Source of the DNA: Xanthomonas sp. XNM01
Lineage (GTDB): Bacteria > Pseudomonadota > Gammaproteobacteria > Xanthomonadales > Xanthomonadaceae
NCBI RefSeq assembly: GCF_014851915.1
Contig: NZ_JACVAP010000001.1
Location: 1,488,001 to 1,552,000, forward strand
Length of the DNA stretch: 64,000 nt
Direction of reading: 5' to 3'
Each line of letters begins with the position of its first letter. The first letter of the stretch is position 1. Both the position numbers and the translations under genes were made by a program. Below are positions 8,893-17,244 of this stretch, one piece after another. Under the pieces are notes generated by a model. That model saw nothing but the letters and a program-made list of their open reading frames with translations, was not told where the DNA came from and did no database searches.

Positions 8893-9936
8893 ATGCTCGG
8901 GTCCTATCTGCTGTTCTTCTTCGCCGGTCTGGGCGCCTTCAATGGCATCGCACTGTCCGTCTATCTGCTGACGCGACGGCCCCTCCGGCCGGCGCAGGCA
9001 TGGCTGGCCGTCCTGGTGCTGATGCTGAGCCTGCGCACCGGGAAGTCGGTCCTGTTCTACTTCTGGCCCGACATTTCCAAGCTGGTGCTCCAGATCGGCC
9101 TGACCGCCTGCTTCTTCATCGGGGTCTGCCTGGTCGGTTTCGTCCGGGCCTGGGGCGATCCCGAGCGCCGGAAGACCCGGTACGACGCGATCGTCGCGCT
9201 GGGGCTGTTCGTGCTTGCGACCGCGTTCGGCCTGGCCTACCCCTATGCCGATCATGTCCGCCTGTGGGCCGGACCGGTCTGGGGCTTCATCCAGCTGGGA
9301 TGGCTGGCGTGCCTGCTGGCGGCGACCGCGCTGTTCCTGCGCGCACCCGCGCAGGCGCGCGCCGACCGGGCCGCCGGCGCGCTGGCCGGCTCCCATGTCG
9401 CATCGGTGATCGCCGGCGTGGCGGTGATCTGGCTGGCATACGCCACGGCCGGGCTGACCTCGTACATCGTCGGCGCGCTGTCGTTCTCGATGGTCCTGTA
9501 CCTGAGCATCAGCGTGGCGCTCGCCCGACGCAGGTCCCGCCCCGTCGCCGAGCCTTACCACGACCGGAAGATCGCCCAGGCGGACGCCGAGGCGCCGTTG
9601 CGCGCCCTGCGTGCGCTGATGGTCGACGAGTGCCTGTACAAGGACGCCGGCCTGACCCTGGCCAAGCTGGCGAGGCGCCTCAACATGCCTCCCGCACGGC
9701 TGTCGCAGCTGCTCAACGACAACCACAGGACGGCGTTCAAGCCGTATCTGGCAGGGATCCGGATCGAGGCGGCCAAACAACTGCTGCGCACCCAGGCCGC
9801 CGCCTCGATGGAGCAGGTCGCGGAGGCGTCCGGCTTCCTGTCCACCTCCACGTTCTACCGAAGCTTCAGCAAGGTCGAAGGAACCACGCCCGCCGCATGG
9901 CGGCAGGCCCAGCTGCGCGCGGCTGCCGGCTCCTGA
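8893..9936 (+). CDS. Membrane-anchored AraC-family transcriptional regulator
   Basis: Protein of 347 aa from ATG 8893; the open frame to 8818 is longer but adds only polar residues before the first helix. Residues 1-220 hold six or seven hydrophobic segments resembling the 7TM part of membrane AraC proteins. After a basic RRRSRP linker, residues about 235-345 are an AraC HTH domain with the LTLAKLARRLNMPPARLSQLLND helix-turn-helix and a C-terminal TFYRSFSKVEGTTPAAWR block. It probably senses a membrane or envelope signal and controls nearby genes. The NTF2/DJ-1 gene 133 bp downstream on the same strand is the obvious candidate target. Ligand unknown. Confidence 0.85.
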   Translation: MLGSYLLFFFAGLGAFNGIALSVYLLTRRPLRPAQAWLAVLVLMLSLRTGKSVLFYFWPDISKLVLQIGLTACFFIGVCLVGFVRAWGDPERRKTRYDAIVALGLFVLATAFGLAYPYADHVRLWAGPVWGFIQLGWLACLLAATALFLRAPAQARADRAAGALAGSHVASVIAGVAVIWLAYATAGLTSYIVGALSFSMVLYLSISVALARRRSRPVAEPYHDRKIAQADAEAPLRALRALMVDECLYKDAGLTLAKLARRLNMPPARLSQLLNDNHRTAFKPYLAGIRIEAAKQLLRTQAAASMEQVAEASGFLSTSTFYRSFSKVEGTTPAAWRQAQLRAAAGS

Positions 9937-10069
9937 AACGCGTTCCGCGAGTCGCAGAACACGCTTCACGCGATTGATCCACAAAGGAATTCCGCAGACT
10001 CCATGGCACCCATCCACTGGAATCCCCTTCGTGCCGAAACCGCTTTCCAGGCTCTCAACCGCGCGCCCC

Positions 10070-11242
10070 ATGCCGCTGCGCGCACGTCTCATCGGATGGT
10101 TCGTCATCGCCTGCTCCGCCCTCCTGTCCGTCGCACCTGCGCAGGCCGCCCCCGCGGCCGATGGGCGCGCGATCGCCACGGTCATCCAGGACTATCTGGA
10201 GGGCAGTTCCTACAACCGGAACGACCAGCTCAGGCGCGCCTTCCATCCCGACGCGCGCCTGTACCTGAGCCAGGGGGCGGACGGCATGCGCGAGGTGGGC
10301 ATCGCCGAGTACGCCGGCTGGTTCGGCAGGAACCCGGGGCAGCTCAACGGGCGTATCGGCCGCCTGCTCGGCATCCAGGTCGAAGGCAACATCGCCACCG
10401 CGAAAGCGGAGATCCTGGTGGCGCGGGACCAGGCGCGCTACGTCGACCTGTTCCTGCTGAAGAAGCTGGACGGACGCTGGCTGATCATCAGCAAGACCGC
10501 CACCCGCGAGACGGCGCCGACCCACGGCCGCCAGGTGCTGCTGGTGGTGTCCAGCGTGGACACGATGCCCGGCACCCGCCTCGCCGCCGGCAACAGCTTT
10601 TCCGAGCTGATCCATGCCTATGCCGGGTTCCGCGAGGCCGGCTACGGCGTGCAGTTCGTCAGTCCCGACGGCGGCGCCGTGCCGCTGGCCTACATCGACA
10701 CCAGCAACCGCGAACACAAGGACAAGGTCTACGACGCCGACTTCATGTGGGCGCTGGCCAACACGCGCCGGCCCGACGAGGTGGACCCCGCCGGCTACGC
10801 CGCATTGATGTACATCGGCGGCAGCGCGGCGATGTACGGCGTTGCCGAACACACCGGCCTGCAGTCGCTGGCGGTGCGCATCTACGAGCAGCAGGGCGGC
10901 ATCGTCTCGGCGGTCTGCCACGGCAGCGCGGGACTGGTGAACCTGACCCTGTCGGACGGCTCGGCGCTATTCGCCGGAAAGCGCGTCACCGGTTATCCCG
11001 ACGCCTTCGAGGACATGAGCGCGGCCTACTACAGCACCTTCCCGTTCTCGATCGAACAACGCCTGCGTGAACGCGCGGGCCGGTTCAGCCATGGCGCCCG
11101 CGGCACATCGCACGTGGAAGCGGACGGCCGGCTCATTACCGGGATGAACTGGGAATCCACGCGCGGCGTGGTGGCCGCGATCATCCAGCGGCTGGACGCC
11201 GGCACCGGTGCGGATCGACACGCTCCAGGGTCCGGTGGCTGA
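10070..11242 (+). CDS. Secreted NTF2-like / DJ-1-PfpI fusion protein
   Basis: Protein of 390 aa from ATG 10070, with a signal peptide at residues 1-26 (hydrophobic FVIACSALLSVAP, cleavage near AQA-AP). Residues about 28-150 form an NTF2/lumazine-binding-like domain with the LDGRWLIISK strand. Residues about 155-380 are a DJ-1/PfpI domain with nucleophile-elbow cysteine C283 in AVCHGSAGLV. DJ-1 relatives include glyoxalase III, amidases and regulators, and the catalytic role here cannot be decided. The fusion and the export signal are unusual. Starts upstream to 9974 would bury the signal peptide, so I reject them. Probably under the AraC-type regulator at 8893. Confidence 0.82.
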   Translation: MPLRARLIGWFVIACSALLSVAPAQAAPAADGRAIATVIQDYLEGSSYNRNDQLRRAFHPDARLYLSQGADGMREVGIAEYAGWFGRNPGQLNGRIGRLLGIQVEGNIATAKAEILVARDQARYVDLFLLKKLDGRWLIISKTATRETAPTHGRQVLLVVSSVDTMPGTRLAAGNSFSELIHAYAGFREAGYGVQFVSPDGGAVPLAYIDTSNREHKDKVYDADFMWALANTRRPDEVDPAGYAALMYIGGSAAMYGVAEHTGLQSLAVRIYEQQGGIVSAVCHGSAGLVNLTLSDGSALFAGKRVTGYPDAFEDMSAAYYSTFPFSIEQRLRERAGRFSHGARGTSHVEADGRLITGMNWESTRGVVAAIIQRLDAGTGADRHAPGSGG

Positions 11243-11577
11243 ACGGCCAGGACAACGCGGTTCGACCGCGTGGTGCGCGCCCTGACCCGTCCAGGCAGGG
11301 CCGCGCCGACGATCGCACCCGGCATCCGATGCCGCTGCTTTCCAGCGGGCCGCACCGGGTCATGCGCCCGGTGCGCGGCTTCACGCCGGCCCCGCCGGAC
11401 GATCGAGCAACCGATCCGGCGCAGTTGCATCCATCACTACGCTCCGTGCGTTTGCGCCACCACAGGTACATGCGGCACTCCCGGCAACATGGCGGCGCGG
11501 CGCTGCTCCCTCTAACGGGGAATGCCAGCCGATGCCAGTGGCAGCAGAATTGCCGGGCACACAGGGAGCGCAACGTC
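11243..11577. other. Intergenic region upstream of ridA-like gene
   Basis: About 335 bp without a supported gene. A frame continuous with the RidA gene runs from 11329, but it is arginine- and histidine-rich and has no ribosome site, so I treat it as leader sequence. Any promoter of the RidA gene should lie here. I see no repeats or strong hairpin. Confidence 0.5.
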
Positions 11578-12021
11578 ATGAGTCAAGCAGAACGCCGCAC
11601 CGCCAGCTTCGGCGTGCCGTGGGAGAGCGCCTACGGGTACGTCCAGGCTGTCAGGATCGACAACACGATCGTCGTGTCCGGGCAGCTGTCCCACACACCG
11701 GACGGCCATCTCGTCGCCCCTGCCCGGCTCGGCCCCGATGGAAAGCCGGCAGACTTTTCGACGATGGAGGCCCAGATGCAACGCACGTACGAGAACGCGC
11801 GGATCGTGCTGGCCGAACTGGGCGCGAGTCTCGCCGATGTCGTCGAGGAAACACTGTTCACCATCGACGTGCCGGCCGCGTTCGCAGCCAGTGGCAAGGT
11901 CCGGCCGGCCGTCTATGGACAGGCCATCCCGCAGGTGGCCAGCAATCTGATTGGCGTGTCGGCGCTGGCATTCCCGGAACAGCTGATCGAGATCACGTTC
12001 AGGGCAGAAGTGCGCAGTTGA
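11578..12021 (+). CDS. RidA/YjgF-family protein
   Basis: A 147-aa protein of the RidA/YjgF/YER057c/UK114 family, small cytoplasmic trimers. Some hydrolyse reactive enamine/imine intermediates; others are catabolic enzymes. Visible family features are the N-terminal AYGYVQAVRIDNTIVVSGQLS strand pair, the long helix TYENARIVLAELGASLADVVEET and the C-terminal ALAFPEQLIEITFRA strand. The usual C-terminal arginine of true RidA (xRxxVE) is not at its canonical place, so this looks like a divergent subfamily. Start ATG 11578 follows AGGGAG. It stands alone, with 325 bp of noncoding DNA after it. Confidence 0.85.
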   Translation: MSQAERRTASFGVPWESAYGYVQAVRIDNTIVVSGQLSHTPDGHLVAPARLGPDGKPADFSTMEAQMQRTYENARIVLAELGASLADVVEETLFTIDVPAAFAASGKVRPAVYGQAIPQVASNLIGVSALAFPEQLIEITFRAEVRS

Positions 12022-12346
12022 TCGACGCACCATCGCCGACCTCGACCGGATCGCCGTCGCAGCACCGCGCGTGTCCAGCGTCTGGGTATGCGTCGCCGCA
12101 AGCGCGTGCAGTCCACGGGCCGTTCGCCGACATCCCCACGGGGCGCCGACCGCCATTCCGGGTTCCGCCGGACAACACCCGGGGTGGCGGCGGTCCGCCG
12201 TCGCGCGGCGCGCAGCGCGGCTGGTCGCGCATGCAGCGTTCGAGGCTGCTCGACCGGGCCGGCACTGCGGCCTTGCGCAGCGCTCGCCCGCTCTTCCTGC
12301 AGGGCGAGGGCCTGTCCGCGACCGGCGGTCGAGCGCCCGCGACGGG
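12022..12346. other. Intergenic region between convergent ridA-like gene and glgX
   Basis: About 325 bp between two converging genes. No frame shows plausible protein composition. No perfect terminator hairpin was found. Confidence 0.5.
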
Positions 12347-14455
12347 CTAGCCGGCGAGCACCACCAGGCTCTTGGGCTGCAGGATCCAGCGGCCATCCTC
12401 ATCCGCGCTCGGCTCCCCGTCCATCGTGCTCAGCAGCAGGCGCCGTGCGTCGGCCAGCTCCGCAGGCAGCTGGAAGACTTCCTCGCCATTGCCGGCATTG
12501 AGCAGCACGACCAGGCCGACGCCGCCTGCCGACTGGCGCAGGCCGCTGGTGGGCGCATGGCCGTCCAGGGTGATCATCAGGGCACGGCGCTGTGGATCGT
12601 GCCAGTCCTCCGGCTGCATGTCCGCGCCATCGGCACGCCGCCAGGTGATGTCGCGCAGGCCGCGCGCGCGGTCGTACTCGCCCTGGAAGAAGCGTTGCCG
12701 GCGCAACTGCGGGTAGCGCCGCCGCAGCTTGAGCAGCCGCCGCACGAACGACGACTGCCGCTGCGCCGGTGCGTCGCCGGCCTTTTCCCAGTCCAGCCAG
12801 GTCAGTTCGTTGTCCTGGCAGTAGGTGTTGTTGTTGCCCTGCTGGCTGTGGCCGAACTCGTCGCCGGCCAGCAGCATCGGCGTGCCCTGCGACAGCAGCA
12901 GCGTGGCCAGCAGGTTGCGCATCTGCCGCTGGCGCAGCGCGATGATGCCGGCATCGTCGGTCTCGCCTTCGGCGCCATGGTTGTAGGAGATGTTGTTGTC
13001 GCTGCCGTCGCGCCCGTCCTCGCCATTGGCCAGGTTGTGCTTGCCGTCGTAGCTGACCAGGTCGTGCAGGGTGAAGCCGTCGTGCGCGGTGATGAAGTTC
13101 ACCGAGGCATGCGGCTTGCGGCCGTGGTGGTCGAACAGGTCGGCCGATCCGGTGAAACGGGTGGCGAACTCCGGCAGCTGCCCGTCGTCGCCGCGCCAGA
13201 GCGCACGCACGTTGTCGCGGTACTTGTCGTTCCACTCCGCCCAGCCGGGTGCGAAGTTGCCCAGCTGGTAGCCGCCCGGACCGATGTCCCACGGCTCGGC
13301 GATCAGCTTGACCTGGCTCAGCAGCGGGTCCTGCCGGACCGCGTCGAGAAAGCTGCAGGACGGATCGAATCCGTGCAGTTCGCGGCCGAGGATCGTCGCC
13401 AGGTCGAAGCGGAAGCCGTCGACCCGCATCGCGCGCACCCAGTAGCGCAGCGAGTCCATCACCATGCGCAGCGCGCCGGCGTTGGTCAGGTCGAAGGTGT
13501 TGCCGGTGCCGGTGTCGTTGATGTAATAGCGCCGGTTTTCGGCAAGGCGGTAGTAGCTGGCGTTGTCGATGCCCTTGAACGACAGCGTCGGCCCCAGTTC
13601 GTTGCCTTCGGCGGTGTGGTTGTAGACCACGTCCAGCAGCACTTCCAGCCCGGCGTCGTGCATCCGCGCGACCATCTGCTTGAACTCGGCCACCGTGTCC
13701 AGCGACAGGTAGCGCGACTGCGGCGCGAAGAAGCCGATGGTGTTGTAGCCCCAGTAGTTGCGCAGGCCCTTCTCCAGCAGGTGCTGGTCGTCGACGTAGG
13801 CATGCACCGGCAGCAGCTCGATCGCGGTCACGCCCAGGCACTTGAGGTGGCCGACGATGGCGTCGTGCTTGAGCGCGGAGAACGTGCCGCGCTGGGCCTC
13901 GGGGATCTGCGGGTGGCGCATGGTCAGGCCACGCACGTGGGCCTCGTAGATCACCGTGCGGTCCCATGGCGTGGCCGGCGCGCGCTCCTCGCCCCAGGTG
14001 AAGGCCGGGTCGATCACCGCGCACTTGGGCATGTACGGCGCGCTGTCGCGCCGGTCGAAGCTCAGGTCGGCATCGCGGTGGCCGATGGTGTAGCCGAACA
14101 GGTGCGGCGCCCACTTGAGCTGGCCGACGATCTGCTTGGCGTACGGATCGAGCAGCAGCTTGTTCGGGTTGAACCGGTGGCCGGCATCGGGCGCGTACGG
14201 ACCATGCACGCGGTAGCCGTAGCGCTGGCCGGGACGCGCGTCGGGCAGGTAGCCGTGCCAGATCTCGTCGGTGTACTCGGGCAGCGCGATGCGCTCGACC
14301 TCGCGGCCGCGCTCGTCGAACAGGCACAGCTCCACCCTGGTGGCATGCCGGGAGTACAGGGCGAAGTTGACGCCCAGTCCATCCCAGGTCGCACCGAGCG
14401 GATACGGACGGCCTTCGCTGATCCGCGACTGCTGGCTCCACTTACGGCTGGCCAT
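12347..14455 (-). CDS. glgX: GlgX glycogen debranching enzyme
   Basis: GH13 glycogen debranching enzyme (702 aa, full length) that hydrolyses alpha-1,6 branches. Order: N-terminal CBM48 (residues about 10-110), then the catalytic barrel with the VVYNHTAEG block, nucleophile region MRVDGFRFDLAT, acid/base region LIAEPWDIG and the third carboxylate in FITAHDGFTL, then a C-terminal beta domain. It is the last gene of the glg/tre operon. Its start overlaps the DUF2934 gene by 14 nt. It probably recycles glycogen outer chains to supply MalQ and TreY. The isoamylase TreX of other trehalose operons is a close relative, and this protein may play that role. Confidence 0.95.
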   Translation of the reverse strand: MASRKWSQQSRISEGRPYPLGATWDGLGVNFALYSRHATRVELCLFDERGREVERIALPEYTDEIWHGYLPDARPGQRYGYRVHGPYAPDAGHRFNPNKLLLDPYAKQIVGQLKWAPHLFGYTIGHRDADLSFDRRDSAPYMPKCAVIDPAFTWGEERAPATPWDRTVIYEAHVRGLTMRHPQIPEAQRGTFSALKHDAIVGHLKCLGVTAIELLPVHAYVDDQHLLEKGLRNYWGYNTIGFFAPQSRYLSLDTVAEFKQMVARMHDAGLEVLLDVVYNHTAEGNELGPTLSFKGIDNASYYRLAENRRYYINDTGTGNTFDLTNAGALRMVMDSLRYWVRAMRVDGFRFDLATILGRELHGFDPSCSFLDAVRQDPLLSQVKLIAEPWDIGPGGYQLGNFAPGWAEWNDKYRDNVRALWRGDDGQLPEFATRFTGSADLFDHHGRKPHASVNFITAHDGFTLHDLVSYDGKHNLANGEDGRDGSDNNISYNHGAEGETDDAGIIALRQRQMRNLLATLLLSQGTPMLLAGDEFGHSQQGNNNTYCQDNELTWLDWEKAGDAPAQRQSSFVRRLLKLRRRYPQLRRQRFFQGEYDRARGLRDITWRRADGADMQPEDWHDPQRRALMITLDGHAPTSGLRQSAGGVGLVVLLNAGNGEEVFQLPAELADARRLLLSTMDGEPSADEDGRWILQPKSLVVLAG

Positions 14456-14636
14456 GCGCCGCCTCCGTGCCCGGTGCGGGGCGTCCGTCGTTCAACGCCG
14501 CCGAGGCGATTTCCGCATCGACCAGGCGCTCGGCCATGCCCCAGTGACGCAGTTCCTGGCCGTCCGGCCGTCCTTCCGCTTCCCAGATCTGCCGCGCCAG
14601 TTCGCGCGTCCGTGCCTGCCGTTCACTGTGTTCCAT
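14442..14636 (-). CDS. DUF2934 small protein
   Basis: A 64-aa protein from ATG 14636. The core ELARQIWEAEGRPDGQELRHW matches the DUF2934 signature (an xRAYxLWExxGxPxGxxxxHW pattern), a short helical family often found in glycogen/trehalose clusters. The open frame extends to 14684, but the ATG at 14636 begins the conserved region cleanly. It sits 10 nt after treY and overlaps glgX by 14 nt, so it is translated with the operon. Function unknown; a small accessory of alpha-glucan metabolism is only an inference from position. Confidence 0.85.
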   Translation of the reverse strand: MEHSERQARTRELARQIWEAEGRPDGQELRHWGMAERLVDAEIASAALNDGRPAPGTEAAHGQP

Positions 14637-14646
14637 GGTGTCTCGC

Positions 14647-17244
14647 TCAGAGGGTGGCCCATACCGCGATGGGGGATCGTGCAAACAGGGTCGAGGTCGC
14701 CACGCGGCGGCCGCCGGTCAACGGAGGCACGCTGTCGTTGAGCAGGTTGCGCCACGTGCCGCGCGGCAGCGGGACCTCATGGCCCTCGCCATCGCCCAGC
14801 GGCAGCAGCAGGCCATCGCCGTGGGCGTCGGGCAGCGGCGCGTCCAGCAGAGCGCCCACCCACAGCTGCGCGTCGCCTCCGCTGCGGCGGAACGACAGCA
14901 ACGGTCCGGACACGGTCCGGAGCGCATCCACCGGCAGGTAGTCGCCGGCGAACAGCGCCGGGTGCTTCGCGCGGACGGCGAGCAGGCGCGCGATCAGCCG
15001 CGTCTTGACGGCGCCGTCCTGCCACTGCCGCAGCAGATCGTCCCAGCCACGCGCGTCGTCCAGCCAGGCGCGTCGCCGCCGGTAGTCGACCGGCCGCCGG
15101 TTGTCCGGGTCGACCAGGCTCAGGTCCCAGCCTTCGCTGCCCTGGTAGAGGTCGGGCACGCCCGGGCAGGTGAGCTTCAACAGCGTCTGGACCAGGCCGT
15201 TGCGGGCGCCGGAGACGCCCAGCTCGGCCGCCGCATCGGCCAGCGCGGCGCGCAGCGCGCCGGCCTCGCCGGTGGCCAGCGCGACCAGCGCATCGCTGCC
15301 CTGCTCCACCCGGGTATCGGGGTCGGTCCAGCTGCTGGCCTGCTTGCCTTCGCGCAGTGCCTTGGTGGCCCACTGGCGCATGCGATCGTCATGGGCGTCA
15401 TCGGCCGCGCCGCCCTGCAGGGGCCAGGCGGCGACCAGGCTCTGCCACAGCATCGCGCGGAACCACGCCGGCACCGCCTCGCCCAGCGGCGCCGGGACGT
15501 GACGTTCGAAGCGCTCGACCTGGGCCGCCCACCAGTCCGGTCGGCGCGACAGCACGGCCATCCGCGCCCGCGTGTCCTCGCCACGCTTGTGGTCGTGGGT
15601 GGCGGTGGCCAGCAGCGCCAGCGGATGCCGCTCCGCACGTTCCAGACAGGCACGGTGGAAACCGTCGCCATCCAGCGCGAAGTGCGCCGGATGGCTGCCG
15701 ACCTCGTTGCGCGACAGCAGCACGCCGTGGCGGTAGAACGTGGTGTCCTCCACCGCCTTGGCATTGAGCGGGGCGGTGAGCTGTTCGACGCTGGTGCGGA
15801 AGCGCTGCGGCGCGTCGCGTCCCGGCTTCGATGCGATGGCGGTATCGCCGGAGAGCCAGCCACCGATCGCCTGCAGCGCCAGCCGCTCGCCCGGGCCCAG
15901 CGTGGCCAGCGCCGCAGCACAGGCCTGATCGAGCCGGTGGCGGTCAGCGGGATCGAGCCCGGCGGCGGTGGCATAGGTCCGATAGACCGGGAAGTGCATG
16001 CACAGCGCGAACAGGGCCCGTGCCCACATCTGCACGCTGAGGTCGGCGGTGGCTGGCGCGGCGGCCGCGAGTGGCAGCAGCCGGCGCAGGCTGCGGTCGA
16101 ATTCGGCCTGCAGCGCGCCGCGCAGGATGTCGGCGCGGGCCTCGCGCTCGATGCGCCCGGCATCGGCCTCACCTCCCGCCCGCGTCCACAGCGACGCGAG
16201 TGGTGCTTCGCCGGCCGGATCGTGCAGCAGCGCGCCGACCTGGTCCATGAAGTCGTAGCCGGTGGTGCCATGGCATGGCCACCGTGCCGGCAGGGTCTCG
16301 TCCGGTGCGAGGATCTTCTCCACGTACAGCAGCGCCTCGCCCGCGGCCAGTCCACGCCGGGCACCGGCCGCATCCAGCGCCCGGCGCAGGCGCTGCACGT
16401 AGCCGGACGGATCGGTGAGGCCATCGACATGGTCCACGCGCACGCCGTCGATCACGCCTTCGGCCAGCAGCCGCAGCGGCAGCGCGTGCACCGCGCGGAA
16501 CACATCGGCCCGCTCGCAGCGCAACGCGACCAGCGAGGTGATGTCGAAGAAGCGCCGGTAGTTGCAGCGGTCGTTGCCGGCCCGCCACCAGATCAGCCGG
16601 TAATGCTGGCGCTCGAGCAGTGCCTGCAGCGCGCCGTCTCCGCGACGGGTGCCGGCGTTGATCGCCGCCGCCCACGACTGCGCACCCGCGCCGCGCGGGG
16701 CGCGCACGCTGCCGGGCGCCAGTGGAAACACCTGATCGTGATGACGCATCATCCAGCCGCCGGCGTCATCACCCTCCAGCCGCAGCAGCCCGTCGGCGAT
16801 GGCCTGTTCCAGCGGCCGGTCCAGCACCGGCAGCAGCAGCCTGCCGCCGGCACCGGGGGCGTCCCAGTCGACATCGAACCACGCGCCATGCCGGCCGTCG
16901 CGGCCGTGCCGCAGCAGGTCCATCCACCACGCGTTGCCGGGATGGGCGGCCATGTGGTTCGGCACGATGTCCAGCAGCAGGCCCAGCCCGTGCGCACGTG
17001 CCGCATCGGACAGCGCACGCAGTGCCGTTTCGCCGCCCAGCTCGGGGTTCACCCGGGTCGGGTCGATGTTGTCGTACCCATGGGTCGAACCCGGCACCGC
17101 GCAGCCGACCGGCGAGAGGTACAGGTGGCTGACACCCAGCCGCGCGTGGTAGTCGACCTGCAGCGCCGCATCGTCCAGGGTGAATCCTGCGTGCAACTGC
17201 AGGCGTGCGGTGGCGCGTGGCGCGATGCGTGCTGCCGTGCTCAT
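14647..17244 (-). CDS. treY: TreY maltooligosyltrehalose synthase
   Basis: GH13 maltooligosyltrehalose synthase (865 aa) that isomerises the reducing-end alpha-1,4 bond of maltodextrin to alpha,alpha-1,1. The N-terminal barrel begins with the family sequence LQLHAGFTLDDAALQVDYHARLG, then DIVPNHMA, the nucleophile block DGVRVDHVDGL and the acid block LLYVEKIL. The C-terminal part has the KLTCPGVPDLYQG signature. Its ATG overlaps the malQ stop (ATGA). With TreZ it converts glycogen-derived dextrin to trehalose, an osmo- and desiccation protectant. Confidence 0.96.
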   Translation of the reverse strand: MSTAARIAPRATARLQLHAGFTLDDAALQVDYHARLGVSHLYLSPVGCAVPGSTHGYDNIDPTRVNPELGGETALRALSDAARAHGLGLLLDIVPNHMAAHPGNAWWMDLLRHGRDGRHGAWFDVDWDAPGAGGRLLLPVLDRPLEQAIADGLLRLEGDDAGGWMMRHHDQVFPLAPGSVRAPRGAGAQSWAAAINAGTRRGDGALQALLERQHYRLIWWRAGNDRCNYRRFFDITSLVALRCERADVFRAVHALPLRLLAEGVIDGVRVDHVDGLTDPSGYVQRLRRALDAAGARRGLAAGEALLYVEKILAPDETLPARWPCHGTTGYDFMDQVGALLHDPAGEAPLASLWTRAGGEADAGRIEREARADILRGALQAEFDRSLRRLLPLAAAAPATADLSVQMWARALFALCMHFPVYRTYATAAGLDPADRHRLDQACAAALATLGPGERLALQAIGGWLSGDTAIASKPGRDAPQRFRTSVEQLTAPLNAKAVEDTTFYRHGVLLSRNEVGSHPAHFALDGDGFHRACLERAERHPLALLATATHDHKRGEDTRARMAVLSRRPDWWAAQVERFERHVPAPLGEAVPAWFRAMLWQSLVAAWPLQGGAADDAHDDRMRQWATKALREGKQASSWTDPDTRVEQGSDALVALATGEAGALRAALADAAAELGVSGARNGLVQTLLKLTCPGVPDLYQGSEGWDLSLVDPDNRRPVDYRRRRAWLDDARGWDDLLRQWQDGAVKTRLIARLLAVRAKHPALFAGDYLPVDALRTVSGPLLSFRRSGGDAQLWVGALLDAPLPDAHGDGLLLPLGDGEGHEVPLPRGTWRNLLNDSVPPLTGGRRVATSTLFARSPIAVWATL

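Noticed and set aside
8626-10185. 519-aa minus-strand frame opposite the AraC-type gene
   Set aside because: Composition is Q, G, R and H with no motif; the plus-strand gene has membrane helices and an AraC domain.
12071-14941. 956-aa plus-strand frame opposite glgX
   Set aside because: Antisense shadow of glgX; no start signal and no domain. GlgX motifs on the minus strand are complete.
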